Source of the DNA: Verrucomicrobiales bacterium
GTDB taxonomy: Bacteria > Verrucomicrobiota > Verrucomicrobiia > Verrucomicrobiales > DEV007
Length of the DNA: 64,000 nucleotides
Direction of reading: 5' to 3'
Assembly (NCBI GenBank): GCA_012960505.1
Contig: DUBC01000007.1
Location: 276,111 to 340,110 of the forward strand
Made by a program: the position numbers and the translations under genes. The notes under the pieces are model-generated. The model made no database searches and was not told where the DNA came from. It saw only the letters and a program-made list of their open reading frames with translations. Positions 26,667-35,520 of the stretch are shown piece after piece; position 1 is the first letter of the stretch, and each line of letters starts with the position of its first letter.

Positions 26667-28931
26667 TTACTTACTAGGTATAATTGAAATGTTATCTACG
26701 AATACAGGCTTCTGACTCTGTGGAGAGAAACCAAAGAGACCCGGAGCCCCTTGCGTGTGACCTTTCTTGTGAGGAACCTCAATGGTCCAGGAGTCCGGCT
26801 CATCATCTCTCTTGGGCCAGACCTTCGCCTTGACTGTTGCTGTTCCTTTATCATCCACATCGACTCGACACTTTAGTGAATACCAAGTCTTATATTTTAC
26901 TTTAAATGGAACTGATACCTTTAATCTCTCTTGGTTCGAGCTGACTTCTAATTTATTGGCGTTACCTTTCAACACTATCAAGTACCTTTGGTTAACGAGT
27001 CCCACATCAGATTTAATTCGACGGTTTCCATCAGTCATAACATCAGCCTGCATTGTGTAATTTTTTAAGTCTGGATGACCTATAAAAGTCATCGCCCTCT
27101 GAAATAACACTCTCTCCAAAGTTTTTCTTAAAACTTTGTTTCCCTCTAGATCTCTGATCTCCCATTTGAATCTTGCTCCGATCCAAGGCAATGGCGGATA
27201 GGCGAACTTCTGATCAGGATCAATCTTGGAAGCAACGACAGTCTTGTATAATTCGAAGTTTTCAGAGAAAGGAATTGCATCTAAAATTCTGCCTCTGAAA
27301 ATTCCTGACAATTTACCGTTACCACCTTTCCAAGCTCCAGCAGAAGCCTTTGAATCAGCCGATGCACTAATTTGATCGTTCTTGAAGGTCGCATCCATTT
27401 GAGTCTTAACCTTAGCTGTTGGTGGTATGAACTTAGAATAGTTAAGACCACTGACTGAACTAACGACATGCCCTTCACTATCCAGGGAATGAAATTGCAA
27501 TTTTTGCTTTGAACCGGGTTGCAGCAGGACGTCAGAAGGGACCGTTCTTATTTCGACAGCATCACTAGCCTTACCCGAGTAAACTGAAGGCCAGTCAGGA
27601 CCCTTGACGCCATCATGATTAAACTCCCAACAATACAACTTCTTAGTTGTATGAAGATATAGACGGCCATCACAAATGGCAGGAGATCCTATCAAGTTAC
27701 CTTCGAATTCTAAAGTATGAAGGATCTTTGCGCCCTTATCAGAAGGTTCAATAATATAGAACTTACCGCTAAAAATTGGGACATAAAGTTTTCCATCACA
27801 AAACAATGGAGAGGAATGCAAATTGTCATTGCCTAGCTTTTCATGCCACAGAACGGCACCCGTCTGAGCATTAATACAAAGCAACTCTCCTACCTTTGAA
27901 ACCTGATATACTCGGTCCCCTACTATTGTAGGTGAACTAGTAAATGAAACAGTTTCATTCCTCCACACTTCCGAGTTAGTAGGAAGTACAGTTTGAGGAG
28001 CAGACAAATCCAACTTAGACGGCATTTTAACTGCAACCATTCTCCCCTCTTCTGTCGTGTCTATGTTTTCCTTTCCATGAGGACAAATGACAGTATCCTT
28101 AAAAATAACAGGGCTAGAGTTGACTCCACCAAAGCTCATATGAAATCTCCACAGCGGCTTACCATTAAGTGCATTAACGCACACGAGATTGCCGTCGCCC
28201 GTACCCGCATAAAAAACACGCGTTCCGTACTTACTTTCAACTATGGGCGTGGAAAATGAACTATCCTTAGGTGCTATGCCAGGCTCACTGACCCAAACAA
28301 TATCGCCTGACCTCTTATCGAAAGCATAAAAGCGATCCCTGGCTGGACCCTGTTTACCCCAGTAACTTGTGATGCAGTGCATTATTACTAATTGCCCCTC
28401 AACTATTGGGGCCCCAGTTCTTCCGTTAGGAAAAGTCAAACGCCCGAATCTTTCCATCATTGAGTGTCGCCAAATGGGCTCACCGTTAGATGTGAATGCT
28501 ATAAAAAGACCATTAGTTGTCTGCAGATAAACGTTCCTTGTTTCCGGATCAACTGCTGCAGCGCCGATAGAGTATCTATCATAAATTGTATCACTAATGT
28601 AGTCCCTGAATGCATATTCCCAGATCTTCTTTCCAGATTCGGCATCTAGACAAACTATCAACTCCTCAACTTCACTTCCCTCTCCCCTATATCCAAAAAC
28701 AAACATTTTCCCGTCAGCAATGACGGGAGTCCCCCTGCCCTTAAGGGCATGAGTCCAGGATGGTGTCTTGTCGAAACTCCAACCCTTATACTTCTCATGA
28801 CTCACTCCATTTCCATCAGGTCCTCGCCATGAAAGCCATTGCAAATTTTCCTTTCCGAATGCGGCAATTGGATCATTTATCAATAAAATGGTAGTTCCGG
28901 CAAATAATGTTAATCGGAGTAATTTCGTCAT
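26667..28931 (-). CDS. Secreted PQQ-like beta-propeller with C-terminal jelly-roll-like domain
   Basis: A 754-residue secreted protein. The signal peptide is residues 1-24. PQQ-like blades cover about 30-460 (GTPVIADGKMFVFGYRGEGS, GAPIVEGQLVIMHCITSYWG, SSPVIFKDTVICPHGKENI, SSPLFCDGKLYVPIFSGKFY, GSPAICDGRLYLHTTKKLYC). A linker and an Ig-like stretch (VLLQPGSKQKLQFHSLDSEG) follow. The C-terminal part, about 570-754, is beta-rich and resembles the DUF1080/LamG jelly-roll group (YTMQADVMTDGNRR, YSLKCRVDVDDKGTA, PVFVDNISI). This mix suggests binding of a carbohydrate-like ligand. It is probably cotranscribed with the propeller gene 10 bases downstream. Function is otherwise unknown. Confidence 0.85.
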   Translation of the reverse strand: MTKLLRLTLFAGTTILLINDPIAAFGKENLQWLSWRGPDGNGVSHEKYKGWSFDKTPSWTHALKGRGTPVIADGKMFVFGYRGEGSEVEELIVCLDAESGKKIWEYAFRDYISDTIYDRYSIGAAAVDPETRNVYLQTTNGLFIAFTSNGEPIWRHSMMERFGRLTFPNGRTGAPIVEGQLVIMHCITSYWGKQGPARDRFYAFDKRSGDIVWVSEPGIAPKDSSFSTPIVESKYGTRVFYAGTGDGNLVCVNALNGKPLWRFHMSFGGVNSSPVIFKDTVICPHGKENIDTTEEGRMVAVKMPSKLDLSAPQTVLPTNSEVWRNETVSFTSSPTIVGDRVYQVSKVGELLCINAQTGAVLWHEKLGNDNLHSSPLFCDGKLYVPIFSGKFYIIEPSDKGAKILHTLEFEGNLIGSPAICDGRLYLHTTKKLYCWEFNHDGVKGPDWPSVYSGKASDAVEIRTVPSDVLLQPGSKQKLQFHSLDSEGHVVSSVSGLNYSKFIPPTAKVKTQMDATFKNDQISASADSKASAGAWKGGNGKLSGIFRGRILDAIPFSENFELYKTVVASKIDPDQKFAYPPLPWIGARFKWEIRDLEGNKVLRKTLERVLFQRAMTFIGHPDLKNYTMQADVMTDGNRRIKSDVGLVNQRYLIVLKGNANKLEVSSNQERLKVSVPFKVKYKTWYSLKCRVDVDDKGTATVKAKVWPKRDDEPDSWTIEVPHKKGHTQGAPGLFGFSPQSQKPVFVDNISIIPSK

Positions 28932-29048
28932 AGATTATCTAGTTTAAAGATTATTAGGTCAGATCACGCAATCTTTCTTTACCTCATTTTAATAAAAATG
29001 CCTCAACTATGAGTAATCTCAACTGATCTGACTCTTAGAATAGCAGTT

Positions 29049-30368
29049 TTATTTGATATTTTTAAGATCATAGCAGACCAATCTGCCTGAATTATTTCTA
29101 ATATATAACTTTGAATCAGCAAATGAAGGCGCGGCCCAGCATCTACCTCCAAGGGCTTGAAATCTACCATGCTCATTAAATCCATTCTCTGAAGCATCAC
29201 AAAGGACCACCTCTCCACGCTCACTGACAACGATTAGCTTTCCGTCAGCAGTAATGATATTCCCTCGGTTCCCAGACAATGGTTGAGTCCACTTAATTGA
29301 TCCATTTTCGAGACTCATACACGTTAATTTTGCCTTAGTAGAGTTATCACCTATCACCATGTAGGCATGACCTCCTGACTTGATCGGTGATTGAAACTGG
29401 CAAACCGTATCCTTGGTCTCATAAATTAAATCAAGTTTGTTTTCATTTAAGCGAAACATGCCACCTCCCTTATCGTATCCTGAGCAAACAAAAACATGAC
29501 CGCTGATATAAAGAGGTAAGGTCGCGTTGACATCGTGCTCAGTTTTCCATCTTACCTTGGCTAATAGCTCACCAACTTGTGAATTTATAATACTCAGTCC
29601 GTATGAATTAAATAGCATTACATTCCCTTCTCTTTCACCATTGATTTGAACAGGAGAAGAATAAGCCGCCTCATCATTACCAAAAGACCACTTAATTTCC
29701 CCAGTAAGAGGATCCAACGCTGCAACACCTGAACCCCTTCCCCCAGGAACAATGATTAACATGTTCCCACACAACAATGGAGAACTGGAATAACCCCAAG
29801 TTGGCCTTTTCCCTTTAAGCTTTTCTAGGTATGAAACCTTCCATAGCTCTTTACCGTTAGTTAGATCCAAAGAGCGAAGCTCTCCTTCATGGCTAAGAAC
29901 ATATAGAGAACCCCTAAGCTTATCAATTACAGGAGTCGAAGCCGAACCTCCTTCGAACATCCTTTTATCTATTGAGCATGGGTAAGAATATTTCCACACG
30001 ACTTGGCCCGTACCGGAATCTATGCACTGAACGACTTCTTCATCCGAAGTATTGCCGACACAATATACCAGTCCCTTGTGACAAGTGACGCCAGCTACAC
30101 CCAGCCCAAGTTCATGTTTCCATAATAATTCTGGCTCCACATCAAACCAATTTTGATGCCAATTGATTTCTGCGGAATGTCCGTTACGGAAATTACCCAG
30201 CGGGCCTAACCATTCACCTATGTTTGATAAATAGTCATGACTCTGATTTTTAGTTATGTCAGCTACTCCGGACTTAGATTTATCCTTGCACCCGACATGA
30301 ATTATTAATTCAACGGCAATTAAGATAAGAAGACAAACATCAGACAATTTCCTATGGGAAAGACTCAT
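29049..30368 (-). CDS. PQQ-like beta-propeller lipoprotein
   Basis: A 439-residue lipoprotein: the N-terminal hydrophobic segment ends in IIHVGC, a plausible lipobox. PQQ-like blades follow (GVAGVTCHKGLVYCVGNTSD, STPVIDKLRGSLYVLSHEGE, SSPLLCGNMLIIVPGGRG, NIITADGKLIVVSERGEVV, AAPSFADSKLYIRNNSGRLV), about seven in all. It resembles BamB-like outer-membrane scaffold proteins and other PVC propellers. The next gene on the same strand starts 117 bases further on and is another propeller, so all three are likely paralogues. It is divergent from rplI. Confidence 0.85.
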   Translation of the reverse strand: MSLSHRKLSDVCLLILIAVELIIHVGCKDKSKSGVADITKNQSHDYLSNIGEWLGPLGNFRNGHSAEINWHQNWFDVEPELLWKHELGLGVAGVTCHKGLVYCVGNTSDEEVVQCIDSGTGQVVWKYSYPCSIDKRMFEGGSASTPVIDKLRGSLYVLSHEGELRSLDLTNGKELWKVSYLEKLKGKRPTWGYSSSPLLCGNMLIIVPGGRGSGVAALDPLTGEIKWSFGNDEAAYSSPVQINGEREGNVMLFNSYGLSIINSQVGELLAKVRWKTEHDVNATLPLYISGHVFVCSGYDKGGGMFRLNENKLDLIYETKDTVCQFQSPIKSGGHAYMVIGDNSTKAKLTCMSLENGSIKWTQPLSGNRGNIITADGKLIVVSERGEVVLCDASENGFNEHGRFQALGGRCWAAPSFADSKLYIRNNSGRLVCYDLKNIK

Positions 30369-30458
30369 TTTTTAGCGATAAACTTTTATTGTAGAGTTAA
30401 ACGAATATTTTTACCTGAAAATTATCATTAAATCTAATGCCCTTGCAAAGACCTTATC

Positions 30459-30487
30459 TTGACAAAAAAACATATCACGGGTAATAG
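30459..30487 (+). promoter_or_regulatory. Probable sigma70 promoter of rplI
   Basis: A perfect TTGACA (30459-30464), a 17-base spacer and a weaker -10 TAATAG (30482-30487). The predicted leader to the rplI ATG at 30557 is about 60 bases. Confidence 0.5.
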
Positions 30488-30556
30488 AATCGCCGCATTT
30501 AGTGTGTGCTTGGATTATCCCTATCATTTAAAATCTGCCTAAAAAAAGAAAATACC

Positions 30557-31042
30557 ATGTCTCAAATAGACGTCATCTTAAAAGAACAAGTAGAAAACCT
30601 AGGAGCTGAAGCTGATGTAATTAAAGTCAGACGTGGGTACGCCCTTAACTTTCTAATTCCTACAGGCAAAGCATTTGAAGCTACTAAAGGAAACCTTAAG
30701 CACATCGAGTCTCTAAAAAAATCTCGAGCAATCAGAGAAGCTGATGAGCTAGAGTCCGCGAACAAGTTAGCTAATAGATTGAATAAACAAAGACTCAAGT
30801 TTGAACTTGCAACAGGTCAAGGAGGAAAGGCCTTTGGCTCAGTAACTACAAGGGATATTCAGAAGTCATTAGCTGAAACTGATCGACAGTTCAGGGATAT
30901 TGACCGCAAACAAATTGTTCTTAAAAAGCCAATCAAAAGAACTGGCGACTTTGACGTAGATATTAATATTCATGCTGATGTTACAGCTACCCTAAAAATT
31001 AAAGTTTCTGCGGTAGTGACAGATCAAAAAAACGAGAGTTAA
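30557..31042 (+). CDS. rplI: 50S ribosomal protein L9
   Basis: A 161-residue L9. The N-terminal rRNA-binding domain reads MSQIDVILKEQVENLGAEAD followed by VRRGYALNFLIPTGKAFEAT, then the long connecting helix and the C-terminal domain (GGKAFGSVTTRDI, KIKVSAVV). I set the start at the ATG at 30557, where the family N-terminus begins, 17 codons inside a longer open frame. The order rplI then dnaB is common in bacteria. It lacks rpsF, rpsR and ssb neighbours here. Confidence 0.95.
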   Translation: MSQIDVILKEQVENLGAEADVIKVRRGYALNFLIPTGKAFEATKGNLKHIESLKKSRAIREADELESANKLANRLNKQRLKFELATGQGGKAFGSVTTRDIQKSLAETDRQFRDIDRKQIVLKKPIKRTGDFDVDINIHADVTATLKIKVSAVVTDQKNES

Positions 31043-31264
31043 AAAGAGAGTTCTAATTCCAAAATTTTCTATCTAAAATAAATCACTAATCGACTACCCA
31101 AGAATTCTCTTGGATCCTCAATCCTTATGGATTAGGACTTCGAATCCTTAATGCTTCTAATGACATTCCTTGATATCAGGTTATTAACATTCGGTTGAGT
31201 ATTTGAAATAATTGTAGCTAATATACAATTATTTGTTCATCCTATTAACCAATATCAACGAAGA
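31043..31264 (+). promoter_or_regulatory. rplI-dnaB intergenic leader with three hairpins
   Basis: Three inverted repeats lie in the gap: CCAAGA/TCTTGG at 31098-31113, TCCT-AATCC/GGATT-AGGA at 31115-31137 and AATTGTA/TACAATT at 31210-31230. None is followed by a T tract, so they look more like leader structures or processing sites than terminators. Their function is not known. Confidence 0.3.
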
Positions 31265-32740
31265 ATGGAGAACAAGGAACAACCCCAACTAGCTGAACCA
31301 ACTCCTCAGCTACAGGCGATCGATTCAAAAATTAAGAACATAAAAGAATCAGCAGGAAACAGAGCTCCTACAGCTCAGGAAATATCACGCACACTACCAA
31401 ACAACTCTGACGCAGAGAAGGGGGTGATCAGTGCAATGCTTCAGTCCCCTGATGATATCGTTGGCGAAGCTATTCAAAAACTTGACTCCAATGCTTTTTA
31501 TGTTCCTGCTCACAAGACTTTATTTGAACTGATAATAAAATTATCTGACGAAGGCAAACCGATTGACCCAATCACTCTTCAAGAAGCCTTAATGAGAGAA
31601 AATCTCATGGACTCAGTCGGTGGACCTAGTGCTGTATTAGAACTTATTGATTTCGTACCAGACGCGAGCCATTTCGATTTTTATGTGGAAATCGTTAAAG
31701 AGAAACATCTGCTAAGGGAAATAATCTCAACCTGTACAGGTTGCATCAATTCTGCATATACACATGAAGGTGACGCAACTCATATCTTAGATGAAGTTGA
31801 GCAAAACATCCTAGACATTGGTGACAGTGAAGACAAGGACGAGAACGATCTCAGCATGAAAGATCACGTTCTAAACGCGATCGCTAACATTGAAACAATG
31901 TACGAGAACCGAGGCAGCATTCAGGGCCTGGCAACCGGGTTTCGTGACATTGACAAACTATTAAATGGCATGCATCCAGGTCAAATGATTGTCATTGCTG
32001 CTAGACCAAGTATGGGAAAAACATCACTAGCGATGAATATCGCTGAACACGTTAGCGTGGACCAAGAAAAAGCAGTAGCCATATTCAGTCTTGAAATGAC
32101 CACTCAGGACTTAGTCCAAAGACTCCTATGTAGTAGGGCCCGGGTAAATGGACAAAAGATAAGAGCCGGCATACCAGACAGTGGAGATTTCCCTAAATTA
32201 CTAAAGGCTGCTGGAGAACTATCAAAAAGTAAGATGCTAATCGATGAGACGCCGAGTATTAGCATCATGGAAATGAGAGCCAAGGCGAGACGCATGAAGC
32301 AGCGAGAAGACATTCAACTGCTAGTTGTCGATTACCTTCAATTAATGCGCTCAAATACAAAACGCGGAAAAGATAATAGGCAAATCGAAATTTCAGAAAT
32401 ATCAGCCGGCCTCAAGGCATTAGCCAAAGAGCTTCACATACCCGTAATCGTGATCGCTCAGGTCAACCGAAACCCTGAAGAGCGTAAAGGTGGAAGACCC
32501 AGAATAAGTGATTTGAGAGAATCAGGCTCAATCGAACAAGATGCTGACGTTGTCGGACTGTTAATGCGTCCAGAACGCTATGCTGATGATGACGACGAAA
32601 GAGATGATCTTGAAGGAGAAGCCACATTTATTGTAGCAAAACAGAGGAACGGCCCTATCGGCGACGTACCTCTCACCTTCATCGATAATCAGGTAAGATT
32701 CGCTGACAGGTCATACGAAAACGAGCACACACAAGCTTAA
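31265..32740 (+). CDS. dnaB: Replicative DNA helicase DnaB
   Basis: A 491-residue DnaB. After a 45-residue polar extension comes the N-terminal DnaB domain (LPNNSDAEKGVISAMLQSPD), then the RecA-like helicase domain with Walker A ARPSMGKTSLAMNIA, IFSLEMTTQDLVQRLL and the Walker B region LLVVDYLQLMRS. IVIAQVNRNPEERKGGRPRI and DLRESGSIEQDADVVGLLMR follow. No intein interrupts it. It is the replication-fork helicase, acting with the primase encoded at 35.5 kb. It is read from a leader of about 220 bases after rplI. Confidence 0.97.
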   Translation: MENKEQPQLAEPTPQLQAIDSKIKNIKESAGNRAPTAQEISRTLPNNSDAEKGVISAMLQSPDDIVGEAIQKLDSNAFYVPAHKTLFELIIKLSDEGKPIDPITLQEALMRENLMDSVGGPSAVLELIDFVPDASHFDFYVEIVKEKHLLREIISTCTGCINSAYTHEGDATHILDEVEQNILDIGDSEDKDENDLSMKDHVLNAIANIETMYENRGSIQGLATGFRDIDKLLNGMHPGQMIVIAARPSMGKTSLAMNIAEHVSVDQEKAVAIFSLEMTTQDLVQRLLCSRARVNGQKIRAGIPDSGDFPKLLKAAGELSKSKMLIDETPSISIMEMRAKARRMKQREDIQLLVVDYLQLMRSNTKRGKDNRQIEISEISAGLKALAKELHIPVIVIAQVNRNPEERKGGRPRISDLRESGSIEQDADVVGLLMRPERYADDDDERDDLEGEATFIVAKQRNGPIGDVPLTFIDNQVRFADRSYENEHTQA

Positions 32741-33166
32741 GAATCATAATATCCCTGAGTTATTAACAATAATTTTTGTTGTTAAAAATTTAATTCTTTT
32801 TTTGAACAGAACAAAACATCTGTTCAGTAAATTAAACCTTAAATTTCAACTATTTGGAGTTGCCAATCAATGGTTCCGCTAATCGACGGATCGCCAAAAG
32901 TTTAATAACATTTATGGCACCATAAGATCTAAAAGATACTTAAATACAGCAATTTGACTAACAATTACACAATGCCAATCAACTTATAATGAAGCATTTA
33001 CCAGCACTTCCGGTGATTGATTACCATTTAACTTTGAGTGATCTGATTGCTCCTAACAGAACCAGTCTTTAGTTAAGAATAAATCGTAACTCTAATTGTT
33101 TAGAAATTTTTGAATGGAAAGTTTTTCACAGGTTATTCACAAAATTTATTCCTGATAAAAATCAAA
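32741..33166. other. AT-rich convergent gap between dnaB and the NfeD-type gene
   Basis: This 426-base stretch holds no convincing gene. It contains the AT-only hairpin TTAACAA/TTGTTAA at 32763-32785, followed about 15 bases later by a T-rich run, a weak terminator candidate for dnaB. Near 33123-33141 are TTTTCACAG and TTATTCACA, each close to a DnaA box, but there is no array of them. Confidence 0.4.
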
Positions 33167-35410
33167 CTAAGATTCAAACTCGATAATCTCAACAACCACT
33201 CGTGAACCTTCGTGCTTAGTAACTATTATTGTAGATCCCGCACTAATAAATGCACCACTTGAAATCACGTCAACCCTCTTATCATTGATCGTTGCAGAGC
33301 CTGATGGCTTTAGATCTGTAGCCGTCACGCCTTCAAGGCCAATCAATGAAGATGACTCCCCTCCGCCGATTGCTTTTTTTAGTGCCGGCCCATACGTTTG
33401 AGCTTCTTCAAGAACCATCCATCGAGTCATCGGCATTGATGACATATATCGCATCAAAAACAAGGCAACCCCTAAAGCCCCAAACAAGGCGATCAACACA
33501 TTCATCACAGGGTCACCCAACAGAACACCCAACTCAGAAAAGTTTACGGATCCATCCCAATTTAAGTTAAGGGGATCAATCATTGAATAGACAAGTGATC
33601 CAATGATACAAAAAACACCTAATACCCCAAAAACTAAAATCCCAGGAAATACAAAGAACTCCAATAATACTAAAATTAACCCCAGTACAAAAACACCGAT
33701 TGCCTCAAACCCTGCCATATATCCAGAAACATTGTGCCCAAAAAAGAACAATCCGAAACAGATGAGGGAAAGAAAACCCGGAAGCCCAAATCCTGGCACT
33801 TTCAACTCCATATATGCGCCTGCGATACCAAACAACAAAAGCCACGGCGCCAACTTAACGATCCAATCACCAACCAATTCAAAACCTAATGCTTGTGCTG
33901 TTATTACTTCGCCCTTTAATTCTGCCTTTCGAACCAACTCTTCTAACGATGAAGCAATGCCTGCAGCAAAAATTTTCTTACCATTAATTACCTGAGTGGC
34001 CTCCCAAGCATTTAGAACTAATAAATCATTTTCAGAATCCGGAGTAAATGCATTCACATAGTTCAGGCTCCCTTCATTGGTAACTACTGGAAGCTCAATT
34101 GTAAGCTCTGCCCTTGTGTCAATAAAAGCCTTAGCGATTGCAGGGTTGTGGCCTTTGAGCCGAGCCACATTATCAGCAGTTGAAACAATATCGCTCAAAA
34201 CCTTCTTTAACATTGCCTCAGGAATGTCCTGACCATTACCCATTACTGGAGCTGCAGCACCAATCGTACTAGGCTCATGCATGTATATATGATCAGTTGC
34301 GATTGCTATAAGAGCACCCGCTGACATCGCTTTAGGATTAACAAATGAGTATGTAGGCACCGAAAGATTTTGAAGATCTGAAAGCATGATCTCCTCCGTA
34401 TACCAGGCGATACCACCAGGCGTATTGAGATCGAATATAATTGCTGAGGCCTTATCCTCGTCTGCCTTCTCTATGATTCTTTGTATGAATTCAAACTTAG
34501 TCTTTCTCACCAATGATTCCATACCGATAGGTATGACAACAATCTTTCCCGCATAACTTTCTACCCGCGTCTCACCAAAACTACTAGTATCATCATCTAC
34601 TGATGATTCAGAGCTCTCATTTAATTCACTGTCATCGTTAACTGATGAAGAAGTTACATCCTCCTCGATTATGACTTGTGGTGATTTGAGATTAATTAAT
34701 TCACACGACAGCTTTTCCTGACTTAAGACTTCTTCAACACTAGCTGCCGTCCCACCTTTAATTCCAAGTTCATCCAAGTTAGATTTTTTAATAAGTAAAT
34801 GCTCTCCAACCCTCGAAAAACGAACACCATTTAACTTAACTTCATTGTCTTGATCACAAAACCCCCTAGCCAACTGCAACCTAGAAACATCCTCGTTGAA
34901 AGTTTTGGATACATCTTCAATGATGTCATAATAACTCAGATCAGAAAATCTTTGGGGCAACAAATCAAGCTTACCTCTCCACTCTAATTTCTCTGGCTCT
35001 CCTCCAATCTCTGTATTGTCCCTAAAGTAAATTATACTCGATGATAGAGCCGTCAAAGCTCCGGCTCCCTTAGCCTCTCCATTAATAAAACTTATAGTCT
35101 TAATCTTTAGCTTAGTGAAATCATCAATGAACCACCTAACTTCTGAGGCGAGTCCACCAGAACAACTAATATTAAGAATTACAGCTTCAGGATCAGATTG
35201 ACTTAACTTTTCTAGTAAATCTTTGAGATAAGCCCCCTGGGTCAAATCAATAAAGGAATAGTTGTTAATATCTACAACTACCGCCTTCCCATCGAAATTA
35301 GATTGCTCTATTAAATCAGAACCACCAGCAACAGCATTCAGATACAGCGCAAGAAAAAACATTTTGATAAATTTAAATGATTCTCTTTTACAGAAATGAC
35401 AACGATTCAT
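33167..35410 (-). CDS. NfeD-type membrane serine protease with tandem ClpP-like domains
   Basis: About 747 residues in the NfeD/stomatin-operon protease family. After a hydrophobic signal segment there are two ClpP-class halves joined by an acidic, Ser-rich linker (about 255-285). The second half has the oxyanion PGG, the nucleophile Ser363 in PKAMSAGALIA, STIGAAAPV, and candidate Lys402/403 for a Ser-Lys dyad. In the first half the matching segment reads EAKGAGALTA, with Gly115 in place of Ser, so that half is probably inactive. Four to five membrane helices (about 520-660) and a C-terminal OB-like NfeD domain (about 680-747) follow. The start at 35410 is preceded by GAAGAG; a longer form from 35467 is possible. 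It is likely membrane-protein quality control. Divergent from dnaG. Confidence 0.85.
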   Translation of the reverse strand: MNRCHFCKRESFKFIKMFFLALYLNAVAGGSDLIEQSNFDGKAVVVDINNYSFIDLTQGAYLKDLLEKLSQSDPEAVILNISCSGGLASEVRWFIDDFTKLKIKTISFINGEAKGAGALTALSSSIIYFRDNTEIGGEPEKLEWRGKLDLLPQRFSDLSYYDIIEDVSKTFNEDVSRLQLARGFCDQDNEVKLNGVRFSRVGEHLLIKKSNLDELGIKGGTAASVEEVLSQEKLSCELINLKSPQVIIEEDVTSSSVNDDSELNESSESSVDDDTSSFGETRVESYAGKIVVIPIGMESLVRKTKFEFIQRIIEKADEDKASAIIFDLNTPGGIAWYTEEIMLSDLQNLSVPTYSFVNPKAMSAGALIAIATDHIYMHEPSTIGAAAPVMGNGQDIPEAMLKKVLSDIVSTADNVARLKGHNPAIAKAFIDTRAELTIELPVVTNEGSLNYVNAFTPDSENDLLVLNAWEATQVINGKKIFAAGIASSLEELVRKAELKGEVITAQALGFELVGDWIVKLAPWLLLFGIAGAYMELKVPGFGLPGFLSLICFGLFFFGHNVSGYMAGFEAIGVFVLGLILVLLEFFVFPGILVFGVLGVFCIIGSLVYSMIDPLNLNWDGSVNFSELGVLLGDPVMNVLIALFGALGVALFLMRYMSSMPMTRWMVLEEAQTYGPALKKAIGGGESSSLIGLEGVTATDLKPSGSATINDKRVDVISSGAFISAGSTIIVTKHEGSRVVVEIIEFES

Positions 35411-35520
35411 AAGCTCTTCAATTATAGGATGCTCCCGACCAATAACGATTAGTGCATTTTTAAACATATCAAACTTCTTATTAAAGGGAAAACGGGCGAC
35501 TTAGAGCCTTTCATCAATAA

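Noticed and set aside
32741..33166. Possible oriC next to dnaB
   Set aside because: Only two DnaA-box-like sites with mismatches and no dnaA, dnaN or clear AT-rich unwinding repeat array.
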